Of a stretch of DNA of 64,000 nucleotides, positions 9,446-17,535 are shown in pieces. Location: positions 12,623 to 76,622 of the forward strand of contig JABHDC010000077.1 of NCBI GenBank assembly GCA_018673255.1, given 5' to 3'. This stretch comes from Gemmatimonadota bacterium (GTDB taxonomy: Bacteria; Latescibacterota; UBA2968; UBA8231). The stretch's first letter is position 1; each line of letters starts with the position of its first letter. The translations under genes were made by a program, and so were the position numbers. A model generated the notes under the pieces. The model worked only from the letters and a program-made list of their open reading frames with translations. It was not told the origin of the DNA and did no database searches.

Positions 9446-9661
9446 TTACTCCGTGACCTTCGCCCCTGCATCCAGGGGGAGGGCTTCGGTGCCATTGGGG
9501 AAAGCGCGCCAGAATTCCTTGCGGATCAGGCCCGTGATCATCGCGCTCTTGCTGATGCCGTGGTAGTGGGCGATCGCCTCGAGCATCCCGAAATCACGCT
9601 CGGTTGCAGAAAAGGTGCGTGGGCGGGAGCGGTCGCGCTCCGGCTTGGCTGTCGTGGTCAT
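9446..9661 (-). CDS. Small ribbon-helix-helix-like protein, possible regulator of nadA
   Basis: A 71-residue basic protein. A flexible Arg/Lys-rich start is followed by a short strand (RTFSATE) and two helices around FGMLEAIAHYHGISKSAMI, the pattern of a ribbon-helix-helix DNA-binding fold (CopG/Arc/MetJ class). It is the first gene of a two-gene unit with nadA, 5 nt apart. A near-consensus sigma-70 promoter lies upstream, and two ACTAATA repeats 11 bp apart lie around the predicted transcription start, a fitting operator for a protein of this fold. Autoregulation and control of NAD synthesis are inference; the fold assignment is from pattern only. Confidence 0.7.
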   Translation of the reverse strand: MTTTAKPERDRSRPRTFSATERDFGMLEAIAHYHGISKSAMITGLIRKEFWRAFPNGTEALPLDAGAKVTE

Positions 9662-9697
9662 AAGCCTGGGTCGGCGATGAGGAATTATTAATTATTT

Positions 9698-9715
9698 ACT
9701 AATATCGCACTAATA
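9698..9715 (-). promoter_or_regulatory. Putative operator: tandem ACTAATA repeats
   Basis: ACTAATA occurs at 9698-9704 and again at 9709-9715, a spacing of 11 bp or one helical turn. The pair overlaps the predicted transcription start of the RHH-nadA unit. Tandem sites one turn apart suit ribbon-helix-helix dimers; binding by the adjacent gene product is inferred. Confidence 0.4.
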
Positions 9716-9723
9716 GTTCATTC

Positions 9724-9752
9724 ATTATAAATGATGAACAAAGTAGAGTCAA
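9724..9752 (-). promoter_or_regulatory. Sigma-70-type promoter of the RHH-nadA unit
   Basis: On the minus strand TTGACT (9752-9747) and a perfect TATAAT (9729-9724) are separated by exactly 17 bp. The predicted start is near 9717, about 56 nt before the RHH start codon. The surrounding 9680-9860 segment is conspicuously AT-rich compared with its neighbours. Confidence 0.75.
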
Positions 9753-9996
9753 TGTTTTTTTGCCACAGAAGACTTCTCTGAATGCAAAACAGAAATTCCT
9801 CATGCAGAGGCCGGATGACTGTAGGGTTTCAGGAAATATTGAAACAGACATAAATGTCGGAAGAATTATGGAAACGACAGATATGTTATGTGAGAGCGCA
9901 GAGCAGGCAGCAGAACACCTGCAGGTGCGCTCCCGCATCGATGACGACCTCTCGGGAAGAGCTCTCCGGGAAGTCTGTCATCGGCGGGGCGTACAC
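9753..9996. other. Intergenic region between dapL and the nadA promoter
   Basis: No convincing gene is present. The part next to 9753 is AT-rich with a T7 run and an AGAAGACTTCT palindrome, which on the minus strand forms a weak GTTTTGC...GCAAAA hairpin that could terminate dapL transcription. The short reading frames crossing it have no ribosome binding site or family features. Confidence 0.4.
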
Positions 9997-11223
9997 CTAC
10001 AGCGCGCTGATTCTCCGCATTGCTTCGTCCACCAGGTCGCGATGCTGGAAGGCTGACAGTCGCAGGTACCCCTCGCCGGCGGCACCGAACCCGGCACCCG
10101 GTGTGCTGACCACATGGGCCTCATTCAGAAGCCGATCAAAGAATCCCCAGCTGTCTACACCCTCTGGACAGGTGATCCACAGATACGGCGCATTGTCGCC
10201 ACCAAAGACAGTATAGCCGGCAGCGGTCAGGCGCTGCCGCATGATGGCCGCATTGGCGAGGTAGAAGTCGACGAGTTCGCGCACGGCGGCTTTGCCTTCG
10301 TCCGTATAGCAGGCTGCCGCACCGCGCTGCACCGGATAGCTGACGCCATTGTATTTCGTCGACTGTCGCCGGCTCCACAGAGAGTGCAGGGAGTGCTGAC
10401 TGCCATCGGCCGCCGCGATCTGCAACTGCTTGGGGACGACGGTGTAGCCGCAACGCACGCCGGTGAACCCGGCCGTCTTCGAGTACGACCGCATTTCGAT
10501 CGCGACCTCACGGGCGCCCTCCAGTTCGTAGATCGAGTGGGGGATCGAGTCATCGGTGATATAGGCCTCATAGGCAGCATCGAAGATGATGACCGAACCC
10601 TCCGTCCTGGCGTAGTCGATCCAGCCGCTCAGGTCCTGGCGGGACATCACGGCTCCCGTGGGGTTGTTGGGCGAGCACAGATAGATGACGTCGACGTGGG
10701 TCTCGGGCAGGGGCGGCGAAAAGCCAGCCTCTTCGAGACACGGCAGATACACGAGTCCCGCGTAGCGCCCGGCCGCATCCGCCTCGCCCGTGCGCCCGGC
10801 CATGACATTCGAGTCACAATAGACCGGATACACCGGATCGGTCATGGCGACGATGTTGTCGAGGCCAAAGATCTCCTGGATGTTCGCCGAATCGCACTTG
10901 GCGCCATCGGAGAGAAAGATCTCAGACGGATCGATCTGCACATTGCGGCCGCCAAAGTCATGCTTGGCGATCGCCTCGAGCAGGAAGTCGTATCCCTGCC
11001 CGGGCGGATATCCACGGAACGTCTCGTCGTGGGCCAGTTCCTCACAGGCCTCTTTCATCGCATCGGCGACGGAGCGGGGGATGCCGCGCACGACATCACC
11101 AATCCCCATCTTGATGATCTGCGCATCGGGATGGGCATCGGCAAAGGCCTGTGAACGCCGTCCGATCTCAGGAAAGAGGTAGCCGGCTTTCAGTTTCAGA
11201 TAATTCTCATTGAGCGTCGCCAT
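9997..11223 (-). CDS. dapL: LL-diaminopimelate aminotransferase
   Basis: DapL is a PLP-dependent class I aminotransferase that makes LL-diaminopimelate directly from tetrahydrodipicolinate, bypassing DapD, DapC and DapE, for lysine and peptidoglycan synthesis. The 408-residue length is typical. Family signatures include the start [30 protein letters not shown], the DPVYPVY segment, NNPTGAV, and the PLP lysine in [17 protein letters not shown]. It stands alone, with an AT-rich gap downstream. Presence of DapL is common in Bacteroidetes, spirochaetes, chlamydiae, deltaproteobacteria and several candidate phyla, which fits the FCB-like picture. Confidence 0.97.
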   Translation of the reverse strand: MATLNENYLKLKAGYLFPEIGRRSQAFADAHPDAQIIKMGIGDVVRGIPRSVADAMKEACEELAHDETFRGYPPGQGYDFLLEAIAKHDFGGRNVQIDPSEIFLSDGAKCDSANIQEIFGLDNIVAMTDPVYPVYCDSNVMAGRTGEADAAGRYAGLVYLPCLEEAGFSPPLPETHVDVIYLCSPNNPTGAVMSRQDLSGWIDYARTEGSVIIFDAAYEAYITDDSIPHSIYELEGAREVAIEMRSYSKTAGFTGVRCGYTVVPKQLQIAAADGSQHSLHSLWSRRQSTKYNGVSYPVQRGAAACYTDEGKAAVRELVDFYLANAAIMRQRLTAAGYTVFGGDNAPYLWITCPEGVDSWGFFDRLLNEAHVVSTPGAGFGAAGEGYLRLSAFQHRDLVDEAMRRISAL

Positions 11224-11359
11224 CGATCTGCCTTCTATTCTTCACTCACTCTATATTATTAGGCCCGACACAGGCCCGATCACGGGTCGTGTCAGAGAGG
11301 GCTAAATCTACAGTCGTTGATGCGCGGGGCAAAGACGGCCACAGAGAAGGGGTTCGATC

Positions 11360-12289
11360 GTGGACATAGGATTCTTCACCAACGCCGGCGCCGACAATAC
11401 CTGGAGTCTTCAGGAATGCGCCAAGTGGGCACGCGAACACGACTTCGATTGCATTCGTCTGGCGGACCGGGGCGCGGCGGATTCGGCATCCATCCTCCAG
11501 GACCCTTCTGTGCTGCGCGATGGTCTGGCTGAACACGATCAGTATCTGGCTTGTCTCACATCCCACTGCAATCTGCTTGATGACGACGCCGAAACGGCCG
11601 GTCTCGAACAGGAGCGTCTCCTGCGCGCCATCGATGCGGCGGCTGCCATCGAGTGTCCCGTCGTGTTGACCGGCTCGGGATCCCCGGTGAGGAATGGCAC
11701 CTTCTACGGAATGTTCTCCTCGCCACCTGGCAATGCCAGCGATCGATCTGACGAACTGGTCGAGCGTTACCGGCAGATGTTCACACCCATCGCCGATCAC
11801 GCGCGTGATCGTGACATCCGTATCGCCCTTGATGTGGCCGTGCGCATGGGCAATATCGGTTGCAATCCCGAGATGTGGGATCGCCTTCTGGACGCGGTTC
11901 CGTCAGACCACATCGGGCTGTCCTGCGACCCCTCCCACTGGGTGTGGATGGGGATCATGCCCGCCGAAGACGTGATCCGAGAGTATGCCGGCAAATGGTA
12001 TTTCGCCGACCTCAAGGATTGCGAGGTGAGCCCACGGATGCGATATCGCCAGGGCATCATCGGCAACTGGTGGTGGCAATATCGTGTCTGCGGTCGTGGC
12101 GACCTGAACTGGGCCAAGATCATCCACGCCCTGGGTGAGTCAGGCTATGACTACGTCCTGGATGTGGAGAACGAAGACCGCGGCATGCCCGGACTCGAGG
12201 GCTTCGCCTTCGCCGGCCGCCATCTGCGACAGCTGTTGCCGGACCGACAGCAGGCACAGCCAGTGAAGGAGCCCTGGCTCATCCGCTGA
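11360..12289 (+). CDS. Sugar phosphate isomerase/epimerase family TIM-barrel protein
   Basis: A 309-residue xylose-isomerase-like TIM barrel (AP-endonuclease 2 family). It starts at a GTG preceded by AGAAGGGG at suitable spacing. Family features are the opening strand DIGFFTN, the metal-ligand strands around IALDVAVR, GLSCDPSHWVW and YFADLKDCE, and a C-terminal YVLDVENEDRGMPG that supplies the last metal-binding acid. The His in DPSHW and the Asp/Glu in DLKDCE fit a divalent-metal site. Such proteins interconvert sugars or inositols and often accompany Gfo/Idh dehydrogenases. One of those lies 29 kb away, but no direct partner is adjacent here. The substrate is unknown. Confidence 0.85.
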   Translation: MDIGFFTNAGADNTWSLQECAKWAREHDFDCIRLADRGAADSASILQDPSVLRDGLAEHDQYLACLTSHCNLLDDDAETAGLEQERLLRAIDAAAAIECPVVLTGSGSPVRNGTFYGMFSSPPGNASDRSDELVERYRQMFTPIADHARDRDIRIALDVAVRMGNIGCNPEMWDRLLDAVPSDHIGLSCDPSHWVWMGIMPAEDVIREYAGKWYFADLKDCEVSPRMRYRQGIIGNWWWQYRVCGRGDLNWAKIIHALGESGYDYVLDVENEDRGMPGLEGFAFAGRHLRQLLPDRQQAQPVKEPWLIR

Positions 12290-12442
12290 ACGAATCGTTG
12301 ACCCGACGGTGACTCATCGCAGGTCATGATGGCGGAGGTCTGGACTCTCTGGCGCTGGCACGACGCCTGGCAGTGAACACCGGCGATGGGCGTCATCGCT
12401 GTTCGGCTGCACTGCTTACCCAATATCACAACGACAAGAGAC

Positions 12443-14146
12443 ATGACGACGAAATCCGAAGCTGCCGGCGATGAGGGCAGCGCGCCCAGAGATTTTCTCC
12501 GGGACGCGGTCCGTGCCGACCTCGCTGCGGGCAATGTGCCCGACGGGGTAGTCACTCGTTTTCCGCCGGAGCCCAATGGCTATCTGCATCTGGGCCACGC
12601 CAAGGCCATTTGCATCAACTATGGGATCGCCGATGAATTCGGCGGCTGTTACCATCTTCGATTTGACGATACCAATCCCGTCAAGGAGGAGCAGGAGTAC
12701 GTCGATGCCCAACGTGATGACATCCGCTGGCTTGGCTTCGACTGGGGCGATCACGAATACTTCGCATCCGACTACTTCCCACAGCTCTATGACTGGGCGT
12801 GTGACCTGATCCGCAAAGGGTTGGCCTATGTCGATGATCAGAGTGCTGAAGAGATCCGGGCCGGTCGCGGCACTCTGACCAAACCCGGCGCCCAAGGCCC
12901 ATTTCGTGACCGGGCAGTGGAAGAGAATCTTGATCTCTTCCATCGCATGAAGGCCGGCGAATTTGCCGACGGTGCAAAAGTTCTGCGCGCAAAGGTCGAC
13001 ATGGCGTCACCAAATCTGAATCTGCGTGATCCCGTCATGTACCGGATTCTCCACGCCCACCATCACCGCACCGGCGATGAGTGGTGTATCTATCCCATGT
13101 ACGATTGGGCCCACGGTCAGAGTGACTCGATCGAGCGTATCACGCATTCGATGTGCTCCCTCGAATTTGAGGACCACCGCCCCCTCTACAACTGGTTCAT
13201 CGAGCAGTTGGGAATCTTTCCTTCCCGCCAGATCGAGTTTGCCCGCGGCAACATTACCTATACCGTCACCCACAAGCGGTATCTGCTGCCCTTGATCGAG
13301 TCAGGACGGCTCAGTGGTTGGGACGACCCACGCATGCCGACGCTGCGTGGCATGCGTCGCCGCGGCGTACCGCCTGAAGCGATTCGTCGATTCTGGCGCG
13401 AGGTCGGTGTCGCCAAGCGTGAGAACAATGTTGAGGTGTCGCTGCTGGAGTTCTGCATGCGTGATCACCTCAACAAGGTGGCGCCCCGATTCATGGGTGT
13501 GCTCAACCCGCTCAAGGTGGTGATCGAGAACTACCCCGAAGGGGAAACCGAGACGCTCGAAGGGGTGAACAATCCAGAGGATCCGGACGCCGGTACCCGG
13601 CAGATTCCCTTTGGCCGGGAGCTCTGGATCGAACGGGACGATTTCATGGAGGATCCTCCGAAGAAGTTCTTCCGTCTGGCGCCGGGTCGAGAGGTCCGTC
13701 TGCGGTATGCCTATTTCATCACCTGCACAGACGTAGTGAAGGACGAGTCCGGAGAGATCATCGAACTGCGTTGTACCTACGATCCTGCCACCAGGGGAGG
13801 GGATGCCCCCGATGGCCGGAAGGTGAAAGCCACCATGCACTGGGTTGCGGCATCGACGGCCGTCGAATCTGAAGTCCGGCTCTACGATCGCCTGTTCACG
13901 GTGGAGAATCCGACGGACGTCGCCGAAGGCGAAGACTGGATGGCGAATCTGAATCCGGACTCGCTGAAGGTTCTGTCCACGTGTTATCTCGAGCCGGCGC
14001 TGGCCCAACTGAAGGCCGGAGAGAGCTGTCAGTTTGAGCGCCTCGGCTATTTCTGTGTTGATGCGGATTCGACACAAGAGAAACCCGTGTTCAATCGAAC
14101 GGTCCCATTGCGCGACCCCTGGGCGAAGATGAAGAAGAGCGGGTGA
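12443..14146 (+). CDS. glnS: Glutaminyl-tRNA synthetase
   Basis: A class I aminoacyl-tRNA synthetase charging tRNA-Gln, about 567 residues from the ATG at 12443 (AAGAGA just upstream). The HIGH-type motif is [15 protein letters not shown], and GlnRS-specific segments such as [30 protein letters not shown] and [17 protein letters not shown] are intact. The second catalytic loop, VMSKR in E. coli, reads VTHKR here, an unusual change in the KMSKS-equivalent position. A separate gltX is present at 26.7 kb, so tRNA-Gln is probably charged directly instead of by transamidation. The stop overlaps the start of the following sensor gene (TGATG). Confidence 0.96.
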   Translation: MTTKSEAAGDEGSAPRDFLRDAVRADLAAGNVPDGVVTRFPPEPNGYLHLGHAKAICINYGIADEFGGCYHLRFDDTNPVKEEQEYVDAQRDDIRWLGFDWGDHEYFASDYFPQLYDWACDLIRKGLAYVDDQSAEEIRAGRGTLTKPGAQGPFRDRAVEENLDLFHRMKAGEFADGAKVLRAKVDMASPNLNLRDPVMYRILHAHHHRTGDEWCIYPMYDWAHGQSDSIERITHSMCSLEFEDHRPLYNWFIEQLGIFPSRQIEFARGNITYTVTHKRYLLPLIESGRLSGWDDPRMPTLRGMRRRGVPPEAIRRFWREVGVAKRENNVEVSLLEFCMRDHLNKVAPRFMGVLNPLKVVIENYPEGETETLEGVNNPEDPDAGTRQIPFGRELWIERDDFMEDPPKKFFRLAPGREVRLRYAYFITCTDVVKDESGEIIELRCTYDPATRGGDAPDGRKVKATMHWVAASTAVESEVRLYDRLFTVENPTDVAEGEDWMANLNPDSLKVLSTCYLEPALAQLKAGESCQFERLGYFCVDADSTQEKPVFNRTVPLRDPWAKMKKSG

Positions 14147-17100
14147 TGAGACCTGTCCCGGGTTCCGGGGTGAGTAGGATTGTCCTGGTGGCCCTGTGCC
14201 TGAGTGCCACGATGGCGCAGGGCCACAATGGCGCGGTTGCGCTGGCTCATCCCGTCTCGGGTGTCGTCATCGACGGCGACCTGTCCGATTGGCCGGGCAC
14301 GATCCCCGCATATCCCATTGCGCGGGCAGAGTATGGTGTTGTTCCCTCCGGCCCGGAAGATCTCACGGCGCAGGTCCGGTATGCCTTTGATGTCAGTCGT
14401 CCCGCATTGCTGATCGCTGTCGAGGTCACCGATGATGTTCCGTTGGTCGATCCGCGCCCGGATCGAAGCTGGGACAGTGAAGACGGCATAGAGATCTACC
14501 TCGACACGCAGCATGATGAGCGTTCTGACGTCCGCCAGTATGTCCTGCGCGGTGACGGCACCCCCGAGCAGCGCCATGTGAACGCCGCGTCGGAAGTCGC
14601 TGTCGCCTGGCAGCGGCAGGGGACGAAACAGCATTACGAGTGGCGGATCGATCTGCCCGCGGATCTGCTTCAAGGTCTGCAGTCAGGCCGTACGCTCAGT
14701 GTGGATGTCGTTGTCTGTGACGCAGATGCTGACGGATCCTTCTCGTGGGTCGCGTGGGGGCGGCGGACCGCCAAGGTGGGCCCTCCCAATCGACGTGGTG
14801 ATGTCGTTCTGCTGGCTGACCCTGAGGGTGTGGGCCCCGTTGAAGGGCGAACACGATGGGAAGGCGAGGCGGAGGGTGTTTCTGGCGCCAATATCCGCGT
14901 GAGGGCCGTGACCGACGCCGAACTTCAAGTTCGCCTGATGAGCGGGGCCGACGGTCATTTTCAGGTCGATCTTCCTCCGGGAGAGTACGCGGTACAGGCA
15001 GAGATCGGCGCCAGGCCCTGGGCTGAAGTGCCCCTCCATGTTGTGGCGGATCAGGGAGGGGAGGTGGTCATCGAAGTGCCACTCCCTCAGGGCGTGACTC
15101 GGACCCTGGGTCCGGGCACCCAGATCACGGCCGGACACGGTGAGCGGCGGGGCGCCTGGCTGACCCATGGCGTCATCGATGGTGTTCAGGGTGGACTGAC
15201 GACTTCCATCGTTCAGGACCGAAGTGGACATCTCTGGTTCGGCACACAGGGCGGTCTGCACCGCTATGATGGCGCCCGGATTCAGCACTACGGTGTCGCA
15301 GACGGTCTGCTGGGCCCCCAGATCAGGTCGTTGCATCTGTCATCCGATGGCGCCCTGTGGATCGGCTGTTCGGGTGGTCTCATGCGGCTCGAAGATGGAC
15401 AGCTCACTGGTTACACGACCCGGGATGGTCTGATCGATCAGCAGATCGAGGCATTGCTCGAAGGTCCTGACGGGTCGATCTGGGTCGGTACCAACAGCGG
15501 TCTGAGTCGCTTCCGTTCAGGACGATTCATCAACTACACCTCGGCTGACGGGCCGGGCAACAACACGGTCTGGTCCCTGGCGCGCGATCTGGACGAAAAT
15601 ATCTGGATCGGCACCCGTGGTGCCGGGCTGCTGCGCTTCGACGGCGACGTGTTCACCTCTTATTCAACAGAACGCGGCCTGGCAGGCGATGACATACGAG
15701 CGCTCCATGTCGATGCCGAGGGCGTGCTGTGGATCGCGAGTGAAAGTGGCTTGAGTCGGCGTCAGGATGGTGACTTCACATCCTTCACGATGGCCGATGG
15801 CCTGCCACGGCAGGCCGTCTCGGCGCTCACGACCGACCCCCATGGTGATCTGTGGTTGTCGGCCTGTGACGTGCTCTACGAACCTGGCGCGCAGACACCA
15901 TGTCAGCCCGTCCGCATGACAAAGGACGGTTTCCAGACCTGGTCCGATCTGGGTACGACCTATCTCTTCGATCTGTTCGCCGATCGCGAAGGCAATGTCT
16001 GGGCGGCGATGACGGGCGGTCTGGCGCGCTACGATGCCGGTGATTTTCGCACGTGGACGACCCAGGAGGGGCTTCCCGGCAACACGGTAAATTCCGTCCA
16101 CGAAGACGGCAATGGCAGGATGTGGTTCGGGACGTCGGCCGGACTGGCACGCCTCGATGGTGATCAATTTACGACCTGGACCGTGCACGATGGCCTGCCG
16201 CACGACCTGGTGCATGACATCGTCGAAGATGCCGATGGCGTGATCTGGGCTGGGACGGAAGGGGGACTGGTCCGCGTCGATGGCGACGAGCTGACGTCAT
16301 ATTCGGAAGCAGATGTTCTGCCTTACAACCGAATCATGCGGTTGAGCACAGACTCGGATGGCACGTTGTGGATGGCCAGTATGGGTGGCGGCGTGCTCAC
16401 CCATCGCGATGGCATCTTCGATCACATCGGTGTCGAAGATGGCTTGCCCAATACATCCGTCCTATCCGTGCAGGCGCATCCAGAGGGTGGTGTGTGGGCG
16501 ACGGTGTGGAATGCCGGTCTCTCGCATCTGACCGAGGAGGGTGCACGCCAGTATGGGGCCGAAGATGGACTGCCTCAGCGGAGTATCTCCAGCATCTTCG
16601 TCGATCGCGATGGCCAGCTCTGGCTGGCATCGGCCGGCGCCGGGATCGGTTACCTGGGAGCGGATGGATTCTCGCATCTGAACCAGGAAGAGGGGATGGT
16701 CCAGGACGTCGTCGGGATCTCCCAGTCACGGGATGGCACCCTCTGGCTCTCGTCCTCCACCGGAATCAGCCACTACGACGGCAGCGTCTTCCAATCGCTG
16801 CTGAAGCGCGATGGTCTGGCAGATAACTCGGTTCGCGAAGTCATCGAGGACCGCGAGGGCAACATGTGGGTGGCCACACTGGGCAGTGGCGTGACGCGAT
16901 ATCGTCCGGTGCATGCCCCGCCGCCCATCGCCATCAGCGATGTCATTGGCGAACGCCGCCATGGCCCCGTGGCGGCGGCAGATATCCCGTCGTCGGCGGG
17001 TCTGCTCGCCATCGAATTCCACGGCATATCCTTCCGTACCCGACCCGGGTCCATGCAGTATCGCTATCGACTCGCCGGACACGATGAGGAATGGCAGTTC

Positions 17101-17535
17101 ACGTCCAAGACCCGCGTCGAGTATGCGAATCTGCCGACGGGGACATACCGATTTGAGGTGTCGGCCATCGACCGGGATCTGGTCGAGTCACAGGTGCCGG
17201 CCACGGTCGAGGTCGAGATTCACCTGCCCTTTGAACAGATCCTGCTCTGGTCGGTCCTGGGGCTGACGCTGATCGGCTCCATCTGGTTAGGCTGGCAGTT
17301 GGTACAGCGCAACAGGGCCCGGGATCGGCGACAGCGTGAGACCGTCGCCCTCAGTTCCGTGCGGCAGGCGGTATGGAATCTGTCCAGCAGCAGCGAACTG
17401 GAGAAGGTCATGCCCGCCGTTCGCCAGGCGCTGGAACACGCCCAGGTCCCCTTCGCCAAACAGCGGCATCAATGTCGTGGAGAGCGACTCACAGCCGCCC
17501 CGCATGGCGATCGCCCTCTTCAACGACGAGGGTGA
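14146..17535 (+). CDS. Giant hybrid two-component sensor, 5' part (CBM9-like, propellers, Y_Y_Y, TM); frameshifted
   Basis: The 5' half of a hybrid two-component sensor, about 1129 residues. After a signal peptide it has a CBM9/DOMON-like ligand domain (about 25-230, with the IDGDLSDWPG opening and DGIEIYLDT), a carboxypeptidase-regulatory-like beta domain (about 232-305), roughly fourteen Reg_prop propeller strands each with a D-G-x-[IL]-W-[IVLF]-[GA] signature (about 328-918), a Y_Y_Y domain (about 955-1023) and one membrane helix (about 1032-1053). Just after the helix the GAF-like module begins, but the frame runs into a stop at 17535. The module continues in the +1 frame from about 17471. 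The start is the ATG at 14146, which overlaps the glnS stop. The intact protein would sense an extracellular ligand. Confidence 0.85.
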   Translation: MRPVPGSGVSRIVLVALCLSATMAQGHNGAVALAHPVSGVVIDGDLSDWPGTIPAYPIARAEYGVVPSGPEDLTAQVRYAFDVSRPALLIAVEVTDDVPLVDPRPDRSWDSEDGIEIYLDTQHDERSDVRQYVLRGDGTPEQRHVNAASEVAVAWQRQGTKQHYEWRIDLPADLLQGLQSGRTLSVDVVVCDADADGSFSWVAWGRRTAKVGPPNRRGDVVLLADPEGVGPVEGRTRWEGEAEGVSGANIRVRAVTDAELQVRLMSGADGHFQVDLPPGEYAVQAEIGARPWAEVPLHVVADQGGEVVIEVPLPQGVTRTLGPGTQITAGHGERRGAWLTHGVIDGVQGGLTTSIVQDRSGHLWFGTQGGLHRYDGARIQHYGVADGLLGPQIRSLHLSSDGALWIGCSGGLMRLEDGQLTGYTTRDGLIDQQIEALLEGPDGSIWVGTNSGLSRFRSGRFINYTSADGPGNNTVWSLARDLDENIWIGTRGAGLLRFDGDVFTSYSTERGLAGDDIRALHVDAEGVLWIASESGLSRRQDGDFTSFTMADGLPRQAVSALTTDPHGDLWLSACDVLYEPGAQTPCQPVRMTKDGFQTWSDLGTTYLFDLFADREGNVWAAMTGGLARYDAGDFRTWTTQEGLPGNTVNSVHEDGNGRMWFGTSAGLARLDGDQFTTWTVHDGLPHDLVHDIVEDADGVIWAGTEGGLVRVDGDELTSYSEADVLPYNRIMRLSTDSDGTLWMASMGGGVLTHRDGIFDHIGVEDGLPNTSVLSVQAHPEGGVWATVWNAGLSHLTEEGARQYGAEDGLPQRSISSIFVDRDGQLWLASAGAGIGYLGADGFSHLNQEEGMVQDVVGISQSRDGTLWLSSSTGISHYDGSVFQSLLKRDGLADNSVREVIEDREGNMWVATLGSGVTRYRPVHAPPPIAISDVIGERRHGPVAAADIPSSAGLLAIEFHGISFRTRPGSMQYRYRLAGHDEEWQFTSKTRVEYANLPTGTYRFEVSAIDRDLVESQVPATVEVEIHLPFEQILLWSVLGLTLIGSIWLGWQLVQRNRARDRRQRETVALSSVRQAVWNLSSSSELEKVMPAVRQALEHAQVPFAKQRHQCRGERLTAAPHGDRPLQRRG

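Noticed and set aside
9760..10056. Open frame of 98 codons in the AT-rich gap before dapL
   Set aside because: It runs into the 3' end of dapL in antisense, lacks a ribosome site and shows no family pattern.
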